A stretch of DNA of 64,000 nt from Paractinoplanes polyasparticus. Lineage in GTDB: Bacteria > Actinomycetota > Actinomycetes > Mycobacteriales > Micromonosporaceae. The notes below the pieces were generated by a model that was given only the letters and a program-made list of their open reading frames with translations, had not been told where the DNA came from and did not search any database. Shown in pieces: positions 18,975 to 26,893 of this stretch. The stretch is from positions 434,001 to 498,000 of the forward strand of contig NZ_JAHWFK010000013.1 of assembly GCF_019710575.1 (NCBI RefSeq), in the 5' to 3' direction. The translations under genes were made by a program, and so were the position numbers. Every line of letters starts with the position of its first letter. The stretch's first letter is position 1.

Positions 18975-20507
18975 TCAGGAGACGGTGCGGCGTCTGGCTT
19001 TGATGCGTTCGGCGACCGCTCCGGCGGCCTCGTGGTGCAGCTCCTTGGAGACGCTCTGGTAGGTGTCGCGGGTCAGCGTGGTGGTGGAGTGGCCGAGTTG
19101 TTCGGAGACGACTTTGATGTCGATGCCGGCTTCGAGGGCGATGGTGGCGGCGCAGTGGCGTAGGTCGTGCAGGCGGATGGGTGGGAAGCCGCCGCGTTGG
19201 ATGAGGCGGCGGAACCGCTGGGATACCGCGGCGGGGTGCCAGGCTCTGCCGTCTGGGCGTACGAAGAACAGGCCAGTGTCGGGCCAGGCGGGGCCGGCGG
19301 CCAGCTGCCACTTCGCTCGCTGGGCTTTATAACTGGTGAACAGAGCGACGGTGTCGGGGTCGAGGATGACGTCGCGGTTGCCGGCTTCGCTCTTGGGTTT
19401 TTTGTGGCGGATGCTTCCGCCGCCGTAGGTGGTGATCTGGTTGATGATGCCGATTTCGGCTTTGCGGAGGCGGACTTCGGCGTCGAGCAGGCCGCAGGTT
19501 TCGCCGCGGCGGGTGCCGCGGTAGGCCATGAGGTGCAGCATCGGGTGGATGTCGGGTGCGTGGTCGGCGGCGTAGTCGAGGAAGTCGGCGAGTAGTTCGT
19601 CGGTCCAGACCATGACGGGGCTGGGGACTTCGCCGGTGGTCTGCCAGCGTTCGACGCGTTCGGGTTCCCAGACGATCGGTCGGGATCGTTTGTTGGGGGT
19701 CTTCACCAGGGCGGCGGGGTTGGCTATGCCGGCGATGATGCCTTCGCGGAGGGCGTCGTTGAAGGCCTTGCGCAGGGTGGCGCGGATGCGGGAGCGGGTT
19801 GCGTCTCTGGTGGGTCGTTTGCCGGCGACGCTTTTGCGTACGGCGGGGTCGGGGTCGTTTCGCTTGGCGAGGATTTCCTCGTTTCGTTCTTTGATTTTGC
19901 GGATGAGGGTGTGGATGTGGTGCGGCCGGAGCTGGTCGAGGGCGACGTCGCCGAGGTGCGGGATCAGGTGGGTGGTGATGTGGTTGGCGTAGCTGCGGCG
20001 GGTGTTCTCGTCGATCTCGATGTCGTTGACCCAGCCGGTCAGGTACTGGGCGAGGGTGGGGATGCCGCCGAGTGCGCTGTCGGTCTTCAGGCGGAACCGG
20101 ACGGTGTCGAGGTCGGGCAGCTCGCCGGTGGCGCGGCGGGAGGCCTGGATGAGGTCGGCGACCTCGGTCAGCCGTTTCGGGTCTTTGCCGGCAAGGTCAA
20201 GCAGTCGACGGACCTGATCGATTTCGTCCTGTGCGGCATCGCGGTTCTCGAAGCCGGTGCTGGGCCGCAGTTGGCGTCGTTTCCCGTCGGCGGTCGCCGG
20301 GAGTTCGAGCTGGTATGCCCACTGGCCGTGGGTGAGGCTCCAGGATCGGTTGGCGCGGCGTAGTTTCGGGCATTTGTTGCGCAGTGGTCGGTCGGTATCA
20401 GGGTCCTTGCAACGGCAGACTTTGAACGGGGTGTCGGTGGCCACGAGGTGGACGCTCCCAGCGTATGAGGGTTGGTGTGCAACGGTTTTTCGGTGCTCGC
20501 TCGTCAT
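18975..20507 (-). CDS. Tyrosine site-specific recombinase (integrase) of an integrative element
   Basis: 510-residue phage/AICE-type integrase. The N-terminus has a cysteine cluster (CRCKDPDTDRPLRNKCPKL, about residues 32-50) of the kind seen in actinomycete integrases, followed by a SAM-like core-binding domain (about 145-215) and the catalytic domain. Active-site residues visible are Arg in GTRRGETCG, the His-x-x-Arg box LHDLRHCAAT, His in LGHSTTTL and Tyr in DTYQSV. All are intact, so the enzyme could be active. The gene lies 46 bp downstream of the excisionase on the same strand, the usual xis-int order. It separates the defence island from the decayed replication/transfer genes. Confidence 0.93.
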   Translation of the reverse strand: MTSEHRKTVAHQPSYAGSVHLVATDTPFKVCRCKDPDTDRPLRNKCPKLRRANRSWSLTHGQWAYQLELPATADGKRRQLRPSTGFENRDAAQDEIDQVRRLLDLAGKDPKRLTEVADLIQASRRATGELPDLDTVRFRLKTDSALGGIPTLAQYLTGWVNDIEIDENTRRSYANHITTHLIPHLGDVALDQLRPHHIHTLIRKIKERNEEILAKRNDPDPAVRKSVAGKRPTRDATRSRIRATLRKAFNDALREGIIAGIANPAALVKTPNKRSRPIVWEPERVERWQTTGEVPSPVMVWTDELLADFLDYAADHAPDIHPMLHLMAYRGTRRGETCGLLDAEVRLRKAEIGIINQITTYGGGSIRHKKPKSEAGNRDVILDPDTVALFTSYKAQRAKWQLAAGPAWPDTGLFFVRPDGRAWHPAAVSQRFRRLIQRGGFPPIRLHDLRHCAATIALEAGIDIKVVSEQLGHSTTTLTRDTYQSVSKELHHEAAGAVAERIKARRRTVS

Positions 20508-20552
20508 TCACGCTCTGCTCCTAACATTGATCAAGTCGTCTTGGTGCGGTGG

Positions 20553-20840
20553 CTACGGCGCTTCGCCGCTGACAGTGCGTGGCTCTCCTGGTTGCGGGTG
20601 AAGAGCGGCGATTAGGGCGGCCGTCGGAACGCGGTACTGAGCGCCGACGCGTATGAGCGGCAGTGGGAACGCTCCGCGGTGGGCCAGTCGGTAGGCGGTG
20701 TTGCGGGAGATGCCGAGGAGCTTTCCGGCGGTGACCACGTCGGTGGTGGCGCCGAGTGCCTGCAGGTCCTCGATGGTCGGCGGCGAATCGGTGGGCGGTT
20801 CAGGACCGGCGGGTGTCCGGGTGCGGCGACGATCGGTCAA
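20553..20840 (-). CDS. Excisionase-like helix-turn-helix protein
   Basis: 95 residues with a MerR/excisionase-type winged helix: VVTAGKLLGISRNTAYRLA followed by GAFPLPLIRVG and YRVPTAAL. Such proteins direct the adjacent integrase towards excision and are often annotated as HTH-domain DNA-binding proteins. The start is TTG with a GGGAG ribosome site a few bases upstream. It is divergent from the BTAD-type gene, leaving an 82-bp shared promoter region that includes a TTGACG hexamer at about 20879. Confidence 0.85.
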   Translation of the reverse strand: MTDRRRTRTPAGPEPPTDSPPTIEDLQALGATTDVVTAGKLLGISRNTAYRLAHRGAFPLPLIRVGAQYRVPTAALIAALHPQPGEPRTVSGEAP

Positions 20841-20922
20841 GGTATCTCCCAGTCAGGATGGCGGGTTGGCGCGTACGTATTGACGTCCATGCTTTGGTGG
20901 TTGATGCGTTACCGTCCTGCTC

Positions 20923-21642
20923 ATGCATGATCGGGCCGGCGGTCGCGATGGTGGTGACGTGGATTTATGGCCGGACGCCCGTACCCTCCCGGTGCTTGGC
21001 CGTCCGGAGCGGCTGCCCAATGGAACCGACGCCGGTGGTGGTTCTCGTGCGGTTATCAGGGTGCGGGTGCTCGGGAAGCCGGAGATTCTGGATGTTCCCG
21101 CGGATGTGCACGTCCGGAAGCGTTCCCTGGAGTTCTTGACGTACCTGATCGCGTGCGGCGGCAGCGTGCATCAGGACTTCATCCTCGAGGACCTGCTGCC
21201 TGAGCCGTCCCGGAGTAAGGCCGTGGAGCGGTTGCACACCTACACGTACAACTTGCGGCAGGTCTTCGCTCGGCTAGGCGGTGACGGCAGCTACCTGAAG
21301 GTGCGGCAGCATCAGTACGTGTTGGACCGGGCTGGGTTCGACGTCGACTTGTGGACGATGCTCGACGCTGTCGCGGACGCTGTTGCCGCACCCGAGCAGC
21401 AGTCGCGGGTCGCGGCGTTGCGCCGGGCGGTGGACGCCTATGCGGGGCCGTTTGCCGACGGCGCCGGGTACTTGTGGCTGGCCGGCTATCGGTACCTCAT
21501 ACGTCGGGAGTACGTCGACGCGGTGGTCGCTCTCGCCGACAACCTTGCCGGCCCGGCACGGGCGGTGCTGGAAGAGGGCCGGCGGCACCATCCGCACGAC
21601 GAGCGGCTCACCGCCGTACTGAAGGGTTTCACGGCGACATAG
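20923..21642 (+). CDS. Short BTAD-domain (SARP-like) transcriptional regulator
   Basis: 239 residues. From residue ~44 it has a winged-helix/OmpR-like DNA-binding core (VIRVRVLGKPEI, HVRKRSLEFLTYLI, RLHTYTYNLRQVF) followed by a bacterial transcriptional activator (BTAD) helical segment (FDVDLWTMLDAV...). The first ~43 residues are low complexity and Gly/Arg-rich. In related actinomycete elements BTAD modules often sit at the end of much longer LysM-BTAD proteins, so this may be the surviving 3' end of a longer gene joined to the excisionase region by deletion (inference). The start codon is uncertain; the GTG near 21061 would begin right at the domain. Confidence 0.62.
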   Translation: MHDRAGGRDGGDVDLWPDARTLPVLGRPERLPNGTDAGGGSRAVIRVRVLGKPEILDVPADVHVRKRSLEFLTYLIACGGSVHQDFILEDLLPEPSRSKAVERLHTYTYNLRQVFARLGGDGSYLKVRQHQYVLDRAGFDVDLWTMLDAVADAVAAPEQQSRVAALRRAVDAYAGPFADGAGYLWLAGYRYLIRREYVDAVVALADNLAGPARAVLEEGRRHHPHDERLTAVLKGFTAT

Positions 21643-21727
21643 TGAGCGGCGGTTTGTCCGCGCCGGGACGGGGCCGTCCTGCCCGTGGCGGCGGGACAGC
21701 CCCGTTCGGCGGTGAGGTGTGGATGGG

Positions 21728-22303
21728 TTACTCGGCGGTGGAATCCGCCGTCCCGGCGATGCCGGCGGTGTTGTCGTCTTCGCGGGCGAAGACGTTGAGC
21801 ACCGGGACAGCCTGCTGCAGGCAGTCGTAGGCGACGGCCGGCATCTGCACGATCAGGCTGTCGAGCAGCTGCTCGACGAGGGCGATCACCGGTTCGGTAC
21901 GGATGGCCTCAGCGGGGCTGGCGAGCAGCCACGCCTTGGCGAACCGCGTCGATTCCCCCGGCCGCGAGATGGCCTCGCGACCGAGGAGCCGGTTCCTTTC
22001 GACTCTGTCCTCGAATTCGGAGCAGCCGTAATCGACCACCTGCTGGTTGACGTGCTCCACGTCGGCGAGCACGGTGAGCAGACTGACCGCGCGCCGCAGG
22101 GCAAGAAGAACCTGCGGTGCCGGGATCTGATCGTCGCGCAGCGTCGCCGCCAGTTCGCGGACCACCGCGATCACCGGCACGGTACGTGCGATGCGGCGGC
22201 GGGACTCGTGCAGCCATATCCGGGCGAACTGTTCGGCGTCGTGGTCCACAACCGGACGTTCCGGCGGGAAGATCTCCGGGAAGCGTTCTGAAAGCTTTGT
22301 CAT
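21728..22303 (-). CDS. Hypothetical protein of integrative element
   Basis: 191 residues, no family recognised. It is predicted all-helical, with two similar halves: FARIWLHESRRRIARTVPVIAVVREL and FAKAWLLASPAEAIRTEPVIALVEQL, suggesting an internal duplication of about 90 residues. The ATG has a near-perfect ribosome site (GGAGGTGAT) and overlaps the stop of the upstream DUF2637 frame (ATGA), so the two were once translationally coupled. A 32-bp palindrome lies 30-61 bp upstream of this start. The reading frame itself is intact. Confidence 0.6.
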   Translation of the reverse strand: MTKLSERFPEIFPPERPVVDHDAEQFARIWLHESRRRIARTVPVIAVVRELAATLRDDQIPAPQVLLALRRAVSLLTVLADVEHVNQQVVDYGCSEFEDRVERNRLLGREAISRPGESTRFAKAWLLASPAEAIRTEPVIALVEQLLDSLIVQMPAVAYDCLQQAVPVLNVFAREDDNTAGIAGTADSTAE

Positions 22304-23247
22304 GCTGCATCACCTCCCTCCAGTCGGGAATTCACGTCAGCGCCGTGATCACGCCGCTGACGTGGGCTTTCGGCCTGCCAGTCCGGACCGGAGCCGCGGT
22401 ACTGGCGGGTCGGTGGCGGCTCCCGCTCGGACCTGAGCGTCTTGAGCAGCGCGGAGGCCTTGGAGTTGGAGACGCTGGTGCCACCGGCTCGCAGGTGGCG
22501 AGCGAGCGCGCCACGGGTCAGGGGTTCGCCGCTGACGGCCAGGCGGTCTCTGATCGCCCGGGCGGCGGGCAGCACGGTCCCCAGGTCTTCCACCTCGGCG
22601 GACGGTCCACGGGACCGGCGCCGGTCCGGTGTGGACCGCTGATCCGGGTTTGCTGCGCTGCGGACCGCGGGTGCGTCGGCGGGCTCTGCGCGGACCGGGG
22701 AATCGTCGAGTTTCGAGGCGGACGGTCCACCGGTGTGGCTAGCGCGACCTTGACCATGACCAGGAAACCCAGTGCCGGGATGGCGGCGGCCGTCCAGCCG
22801 ATCGGCGACGGTTCGGCTTCGACGACCTGCGCCGCCAGCGACAGCACGACCGCGCAGCCCAGCACCACGGCGGGGAACCGGGGTGAGGTGTGTTCGCGTC
22901 GCCGGCGGCGTAGTTCCAGGCCGGAGGCGATCGACATCAACTCGAGGACGATGGCGTCGGCCCAGGCGAGCCAGCCCGGCTGCCCGTGGCTCGCGGCAAC
23001 GTTGTGGACGTGGGTGAAAGCTCGCGGCTCCTGCGGCTGCGCCGATCGCGAGCATGATCAGAATCTGGGCCAGTCCCTCGGCGCGGTTGCCGCGGACGGT
23101 CCGGTCCGGCGAACGACTTTGCTGCTACGGGACCACCCCCCGCGGACCGGTCCGTGCCGTACGCGCCGGAGGACGTTCACGACGGTTCTCGTCGGGGACG
23201 CGGCGGGACGCGAAGGCGGGAGTGTGCAAGTGCTGGCGGGACTTCAT
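22300..23247 (-). pseudogene. Decayed DUF2637 (SpdB-like) membrane protein of conjugative element
   Basis: The ancestral gene can be read across three lesions. The ATG at 23247 has a GGAGG ribosome site and starts MKSRQHLH. A TAG interrupts at 23127-23125. The same frame resumes with DRTVRGNRAEGLAQILIMLA and GAAAGAASF. An extra base in a T-run at ~23017-23019 shifts the continuation (THVHNVAASHGQPGWLAWAD, then IVLELMSIASGLELRR and the transmembrane VVLGCAVVLSLAAQ) by one. A second shift between ~22705 and 22730 returns to the first frame for the C-terminal helix-turn-helix-like part (AIRDRLAVSG, RGALARHLRAGG). DUF2637 proteins occur in actinomycete plasmids and AICEs near replication and spread genes. 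Confidence 0.75.
22333..22364. repeat. 32-bp interrupted palindrome with palindromic centre
   Basis: Arms CACGTCAGCG (22333-22342) and CGCTGACGTG (22355-22364) are perfect reverse complements. Between them lies a second perfect palindrome CGTGATCACG (22344-22353), flanked on each side by a single unpaired C. The nested two-fold symmetry suits a dimer- or tetramer-binding operator or nicking/replication site better than a terminator, since no T-run follows. It lies in the 3' end of the decayed DUF2637 gene, just upstream of the 191-residue gene. Confidence 0.75.
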
Positions 23248-23352
23248 GGTGTGGATCCTCCGGTCGATATGGATGAAAACGGAGCCCGGACGGGCACAGC
23301 CCGCAGGCGTGCCGGCGACGATGCGACGGGGGCGCGACGATAGCGTCCGCAT

Positions 23353-23435
23353 CTGTCACCACCGCGGCCGTACGCGCGGTGACAGAAGGCGCCGTCTGTC
23401 ACCCGGCACGGAAAGGTCTCGGCGGTGGCTGTCAC
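23353..23435. repeat. Cluster of CTGTCAC repeats upstream of DUF2637 frame
   Basis: CTGTCACC occurs at 23353-23360 and 23396-23403, its exact reverse complement GGTGACAG at 23378-23385, and CTGTCAC at 23429-23435. The three direct copies start 43 and 33 bp apart, close to four and three helical turns. The cluster fills the short gap between the replication-relaxation gene and the dead DUF2637 gene. It could be an operator array for the downstream transcript or an iteron-like origin. Confidence 0.65.
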
Positions 23436-23457
23436 TACGGGAAAGCCGGTCAGGCGT

Positions 23458-24342
23458 TCACCGCGCCACGGCTATTAGGTTGCGGCCGCACAGCTCGGCC
23501 AGGCGCAGGCGCCGCCCCGATCGGCGGTGCAGCCACCACTCCGCTTCGGCGGGGTTGCCCGCGCCGTGGGTCGCGGTGACAACGGGGTAGCGCACACCGG
23601 CATCGGTCAGTTCCTCGTGCAGGTGGCGCTCCCGGAGCGGGCCGGGCAGCCAGAACAGCACCGGCCACACTCGCCCGGTGACGCGGGCGAGCTCCTCGTA
23701 TCCGTCGATCTTGTCGACCAGGCGGGAGAGCGGCCGTTCGGTGCCGGTGTCGTACTCCAGCAGGAACGGAATCTCCGAGCCGTCTTCGATCCAGATTCCG
23801 TGTCCGTCGGGCCGCGAACTGGGGATGTAGGTACGTTCGGTGACGTCGGCGCCCTCGCCGGCGAAGGCGCCCATCTGCTGGCACTGCCGGGCCGACCACC
23901 ACCGCGCCAGTTCACAGCCGGGCCGGGTGCGGGCGTGACCGGCCAGGGCGGTGAAGAAGCCGTTGACGCCGACCAGGTGCGCCAGGTTCGCGCGGTTGGT
24001 CAACTGCCAGCGGCGCCGCCGGGCCCGGTCGCGGTAGCCGCGCTCAAGGCGCTCGCCGCGTTGCGCCGCGATGACCTCCAACCCCAACTGGGCAAGGACA
24101 TAGTGGTACGGGAACGAGCCGCCGCCGGCCCGGTTCGGCCGGAACCGTTCCAGCACCCGAAGACCGACCAGGGCGCGCAGCCGTTCCTGCGCGTAGTCCA
24201 GCGACGGGAACAACGCCTGCGCGATCTGCACCGAGGTCAGCACACCGTGCTCGGCGAGCCAGTCGAGCAGGACGCAGTCCCGGTCGGTGATCTGCGACTG
24301 CACGCGCAGGACGGGATCGACGTACCGCAGCGACCTAACCAT
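23458..24342 (-). CDS. Replication-relaxation family protein
   Basis: 294 residues from the chosen ATG, which has GGGGGAG 6 bases upstream. The N-terminus is a winged helix (QITDRDCVLLDWLAEHG, VQIAQALFPS, YAQERLRALVGLRVLERF), typical of the replication-relaxation/MobC-like family on actinomycete plasmids and AICEs. The C-terminal half (PFLLEYDTGTE, LVDKIDGYEEL, WPVLFWLPG) has the E/D...K pattern of a PD-(D/E)XK-like fold, as often seen in this family. It probably acts in replication or mobilisation of the element. It is intact although the next gene on the strand is dead. Confidence 0.8.
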   Translation of the reverse strand: MVRSLRYVDPVLRVQSQITDRDCVLLDWLAEHGVLTSVQIAQALFPSLDYAQERLRALVGLRVLERFRPNRAGGGSFPYHYVLAQLGLEVIAAQRGERLERGYRDRARRRRWQLTNRANLAHLVGVNGFFTALAGHARTRPGCELARWWSARQCQQMGAFAGEGADVTERTYIPSSRPDGHGIWIEDGSEIPFLLEYDTGTERPLSRLVDKIDGYEELARVTGRVWPVLFWLPGPLRERHLHEELTDAGVRYPVVTATHGAGNPAEAEWWLHRRSGRRLRLAELCGRNLIAVAR

Positions 24343-24942
24343 GTCGTCTCCCCCGGGGGAGAGACCCAGACTGGAGGGTCTGTCGCAGGACGAGCGCGGT
24401 AGAGGAAAGGCGCGTTGTGCTGCGCCGTGATGCCGATTCACGGGTCCGTTTCCCAACGGAGGTCAACAGGGAGGACAAGCGCCGGATCCGATCGGACGGC
24501 AAGCCGGGATGGCAGTTGAGGAGCGCACGGGGTGAAATGCCCGATATGGATGGGTGTGTAGACACGAAGGCTCCAGAGTGTTGTTCGATGGGGCGTCGTG
24601 AGGGCTGGTCGATGCATCGCGCACCTCCTCGGGCATCGCCCGAGTGGAACGACGTCGGGTTGCGCTCGCGAGCGGCGTGAGCGCGGATAGGTCGCGCCAA
24701 TGGCGAGCGCCGATCATCGATGGCGTGGGGCCGCTTGCGGGAGGCAGCCTCCGGCGCCGCCGCCCACTTCCCTCACACCCTCAAACCGACCTTTGTCAGC
24801 TCTCGCGAACACCCCGATTTGAGAATCAGCCGAACGGCTCACACCGAAAGTGATGTAGTACGCATTTCGGGCAGAACTCCTAGGGCAAGGAGGAGTCGAT
24901 TGTCAGAATTCGAGGACTGAAGACTGTCATTTGCCTGGGCGT
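24343..24942. other. 600-bp gene-free stretch
   Basis: No convincing coding frame. It should contain the promoter of the replication-relaxation gene on its left side. Near 24879-24900 an imperfect inverted repeat (ACTCCT ... AGGAGGAGT) is followed by a short frame, LSEFED, with an AAGGAGGAG ribosome-site-like stretch in front of it; this could be a leader peptide or a truncated start. This is the likely junction between the integrative element and the next accessory block. Confidence 0.4.
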
Positions 24943-25371
24943 ATGCACGAAGTGTGCGGGGATGCCCAGTACGCTGGAGTCGTGGGCGAGTCCTCTGAAG
25001 GCGTTAACACCGGGCGGCACGAGCCGGTATCCCGGCCGCCGGTGGGCTACCTTCCGTACGGTGATCGGAAGCCGTACTTTCTGGCCGACACGCTAACCGC
25101 GCTGAACGGGCCGACCCGTGGCGTGATCACACTCCCCCACCACCTCGACTGGTCCGGCCACGCCGAATACGACCTGAGTCGCCCCGCTCGCCTTGCCAGC
25201 ATGTACAAGGCGGTACTCACCGAGGCCGCCACCCTCGAGGACTTGCACATGTGGCTCTCCGGTGACGTGCTTCTCCGGCTCTGGCCCACACTCTGGCTGC
25301 CACCGCAGCTCCGGCGACGCTGGGAAGAACGCTTCCCGGAACTGGCCGCTACCCGCACGAACGCCGCGTAG
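24943..25371 (+). CDS. Upstream partner of an AbiEii-type nucleotidyltransferase (unnamed family)
   Basis: About 142 residues, no family name recognised. Conserved core: GVITLPHHLDWSG, EYDLSRPARLASMYKAVL and LWPTLWLPPQLRRRWEERFPEL. A paralogue lies at 29157-29588 with the same blocks (LDWSG, TYDLDDPGDLRVMYQTVLNQA, LWLPVRMRALWQARFPEL), so the family is real. It ends six bases before the start of a decayed AbiEii nucleotidyltransferase, the arrangement expected of the antitoxin-like first gene of a pair. The start is uncertain: ATG at 24943 is used, but GTG at 24982 would also cover the conserved part. Confidence 0.7.
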   Translation: MHEVCGDAQYAGVVGESSEGVNTGRHEPVSRPPVGYLPYGDRKPYFLADTLTALNGPTRGVITLPHHLDWSGHAEYDLSRPARLASMYKAVLTEAATLEDLHMWLSGDVLLRLWPTLWLPPQLRRRWEERFPELAATRTNAA

Positions 25372-25377
25372 CAACTG

Positions 25378-26029
25378 GTGGATCCCTTTCACGAACGACT
25401 CGCTTGTACGGGGCTTGCGGCCGCTCAGCGGTAAGGCTTCGCCCTGGCCGGCGGATACGCGGTCCAGGCAGCCGGTCTTCTTGAGCGGCCCAGCGAGGAC
25501 ATCGACCTGTTCACCGGCTGGAACCGCCGCAACGAGTTCGGCACAGCGGTCGCCGCCGTTATTCAGGCGTACCGCGACGACGGCCTCACTGTCGACCTCG
25601 AACGGCGCTATGACACGTTCGCCCGACTAACAGTGACCGACGGCAGCCACACGTCGAAGGTGGAACTCGGCGTGGATTGGCGAGCCAACGAACCGATTCT
25701 CATGGCCGTAGGACCGGTTCTGCATCCCGATGACGCGGTGGCGAACAAGATGAGTGCGCTCTACGGGCGGGCGTTCGCGCGTGACTTCGTCGACATCGAT
25801 GCCGCCCTGCGATCAGGCAGGTACACCCACGAAGCCGTTCTACGCCTCGCCGAACGCGCCGATCGCGGGCTTCGACCGGCGGATCTTCGCTGACGCTCTC
25901 GGACAGGCCGATCTGCTGGACCCGGACGACTTCGCCCAATACGGCATCACCGGTCAAGCGCTCGACGACGTCCGGAAACGGTTCGCCGCATGGCGTCGCG
26001 ATCTGCGTGACGAGCCCTCGTCGGAATAG
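25378..26029 (+). pseudogene. Broken AbiEii/AbiGii-type nucleotidyltransferase toxin
   Basis: The frame starts GTG (VDPFHERLA) and hits TAA at 25432-25434, exactly where relatives have Tyr before GFALAGGYAVQAAG; a single C-to-A change in TAC explains it. The nucleotidyltransferase core follows in the same frame (RPSEDIDLFTG with the DxD pair, VELGVDW, NKMSALYGRAFARDFVDIDA). Around 25861-25866 an extra base moves the C-terminus (GFDRRIFADALGQADLLDP, YGITGQALDDVRKRFAAWR) into another frame, ending at 26029. Two independent lesions make an inactive toxin. The upstream partner gene is still intact. Confidence 0.85.
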
Positions 26030-26183
26030 TCGCGCGGCAGAACCCGCGGAGTGGTTCGGGCTCGGAGTACGTCTGCACCGTGGCCGAACTGCCATCGGTT
26101 CGGAAGGCCCGTCAAGACCGAGTCGAAGATCCAGATAGCAAGCGCTCGATAACCTGTCGGAAGACATCGATGGGGGTGAGCCC

Positions 26184-26567
26184 ATGGACGGCGCCGATGC
26201 TGCTGAGGACTGGCTGGATACCTGGGTCGGGCAGGTGAACGCCCAAGCGGCGCGCAGTGTTGAGCTGTCGCGGCGGGTGGCGGCGCTGACCGGCACGGCG
26301 GAGGGCCGCGACGGCGCGATTCGGGTCACGGTGGGGTCTGCCGGTCAGATCGAGCGCCTTGAGCTCGACGAGCGCGTACACGATTTGTCTGGCCCCCGCC
26401 TTGCCGACGAGATCGTGTCGGTCATGCGGCGCGCCCAGGCGGCCCTATCCGGTCTGGTCGCCGATCAGGTCCAGGACACCGTGGGCGCAGACACCGAGAC
26501 GGGACGCGCGGTACTCCAGTCGTTCGAGACCCGATTCCCGACTGTTGAACGTCAGGAAGACCGGTGA
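26184..26567 (+). CDS. YbaB/EbfC-family nucleoid-associated protein of a type VII-like toxin operon
   Basis: 127 residues. Two helices flank a central beta-hairpin (GAIRVTVGSAGQIERLELDERV), followed by LADEIVSVMRRAQAAL, matching the YbaB/EbfC fold. In actinomycetes such paralogues commonly head small operons of EspC-like and WXG100 proteins rather than sitting beside recR. A GGGGGTGAG ribosome site precedes the ATG. The stop overlaps the next GTG (GTGA). Its exact job in the secretion operon is unknown. Confidence 0.8.
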   Translation: MDGADAAEDWLDTWVGQVNAQAARSVELSRRVAALTGTAEGRDGAIRVTVGSAGQIERLELDERVHDLSGPRLADEIVSVMRRAQAALSGLVADQVQDTVGADTETGRAVLQSFETRFPTVERQEDR

Positions 26568-26893
26568 GCGAAGGTGTGGAGTTTCCCGCCGAGGCGGTGA
26601 TACGCCATGCCAGCACCGTGAGTGAGGCGTCCGATGAGATGCTGCGGGCTCGATCGGCGGCAGGCGAAGTCGCAATGGACAGTCAGGCGTACGGGCAGCT
26701 CTGCCAATTCCTGCCGGCCCTGCTCAGCCCTCTGTTCGGCAGCGCCACGGAGGTCATGAGCGACGCGGTGGACGCGCTCGATGAGACGTCCTCGAAACTG
26801 CGGGCGACCGCGACGGGGATGAACGCCGCCGACGCCGGCAGCGCCCGGCAGCTGAACACAGCCGCGACCCAGCACCTCGATCTTCCGCTGTGA
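26564..26893 (+). CDS. EspC-like small type VII secretion-associated protein
   Basis: 109 residues, all-helical. It starts GVEFPAEAVIRHASTVSEASDEM, carries YGQLCQFLPALLSPLF in the middle and ends with a helix that includes ATGMNAADAGSARQL; this resembles the ESX/EspC family (type VII secretion target). Start GTG overlaps the YbaB stop and its own stop overlaps the following GTG, so all three genes are coupled. It probably pairs with the WXG100-toxin downstream as a co-secreted helical partner. A functional equivalent is at 43707-44030. Confidence 0.75.
   Translation: MSEGVEFPAEAVIRHASTVSEASDEMLRARSAAGEVAMDSQAYGQLCQFLPALLSPLFGSATEVMSDAVDALDETSSKLRATATGMNAADAGSARQLNTAATQHLDLPL

Noticed and set aside
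19911-20363. 150-codon plus-strand frame
   Set aside because: Antisense of the integrase core-binding domain.
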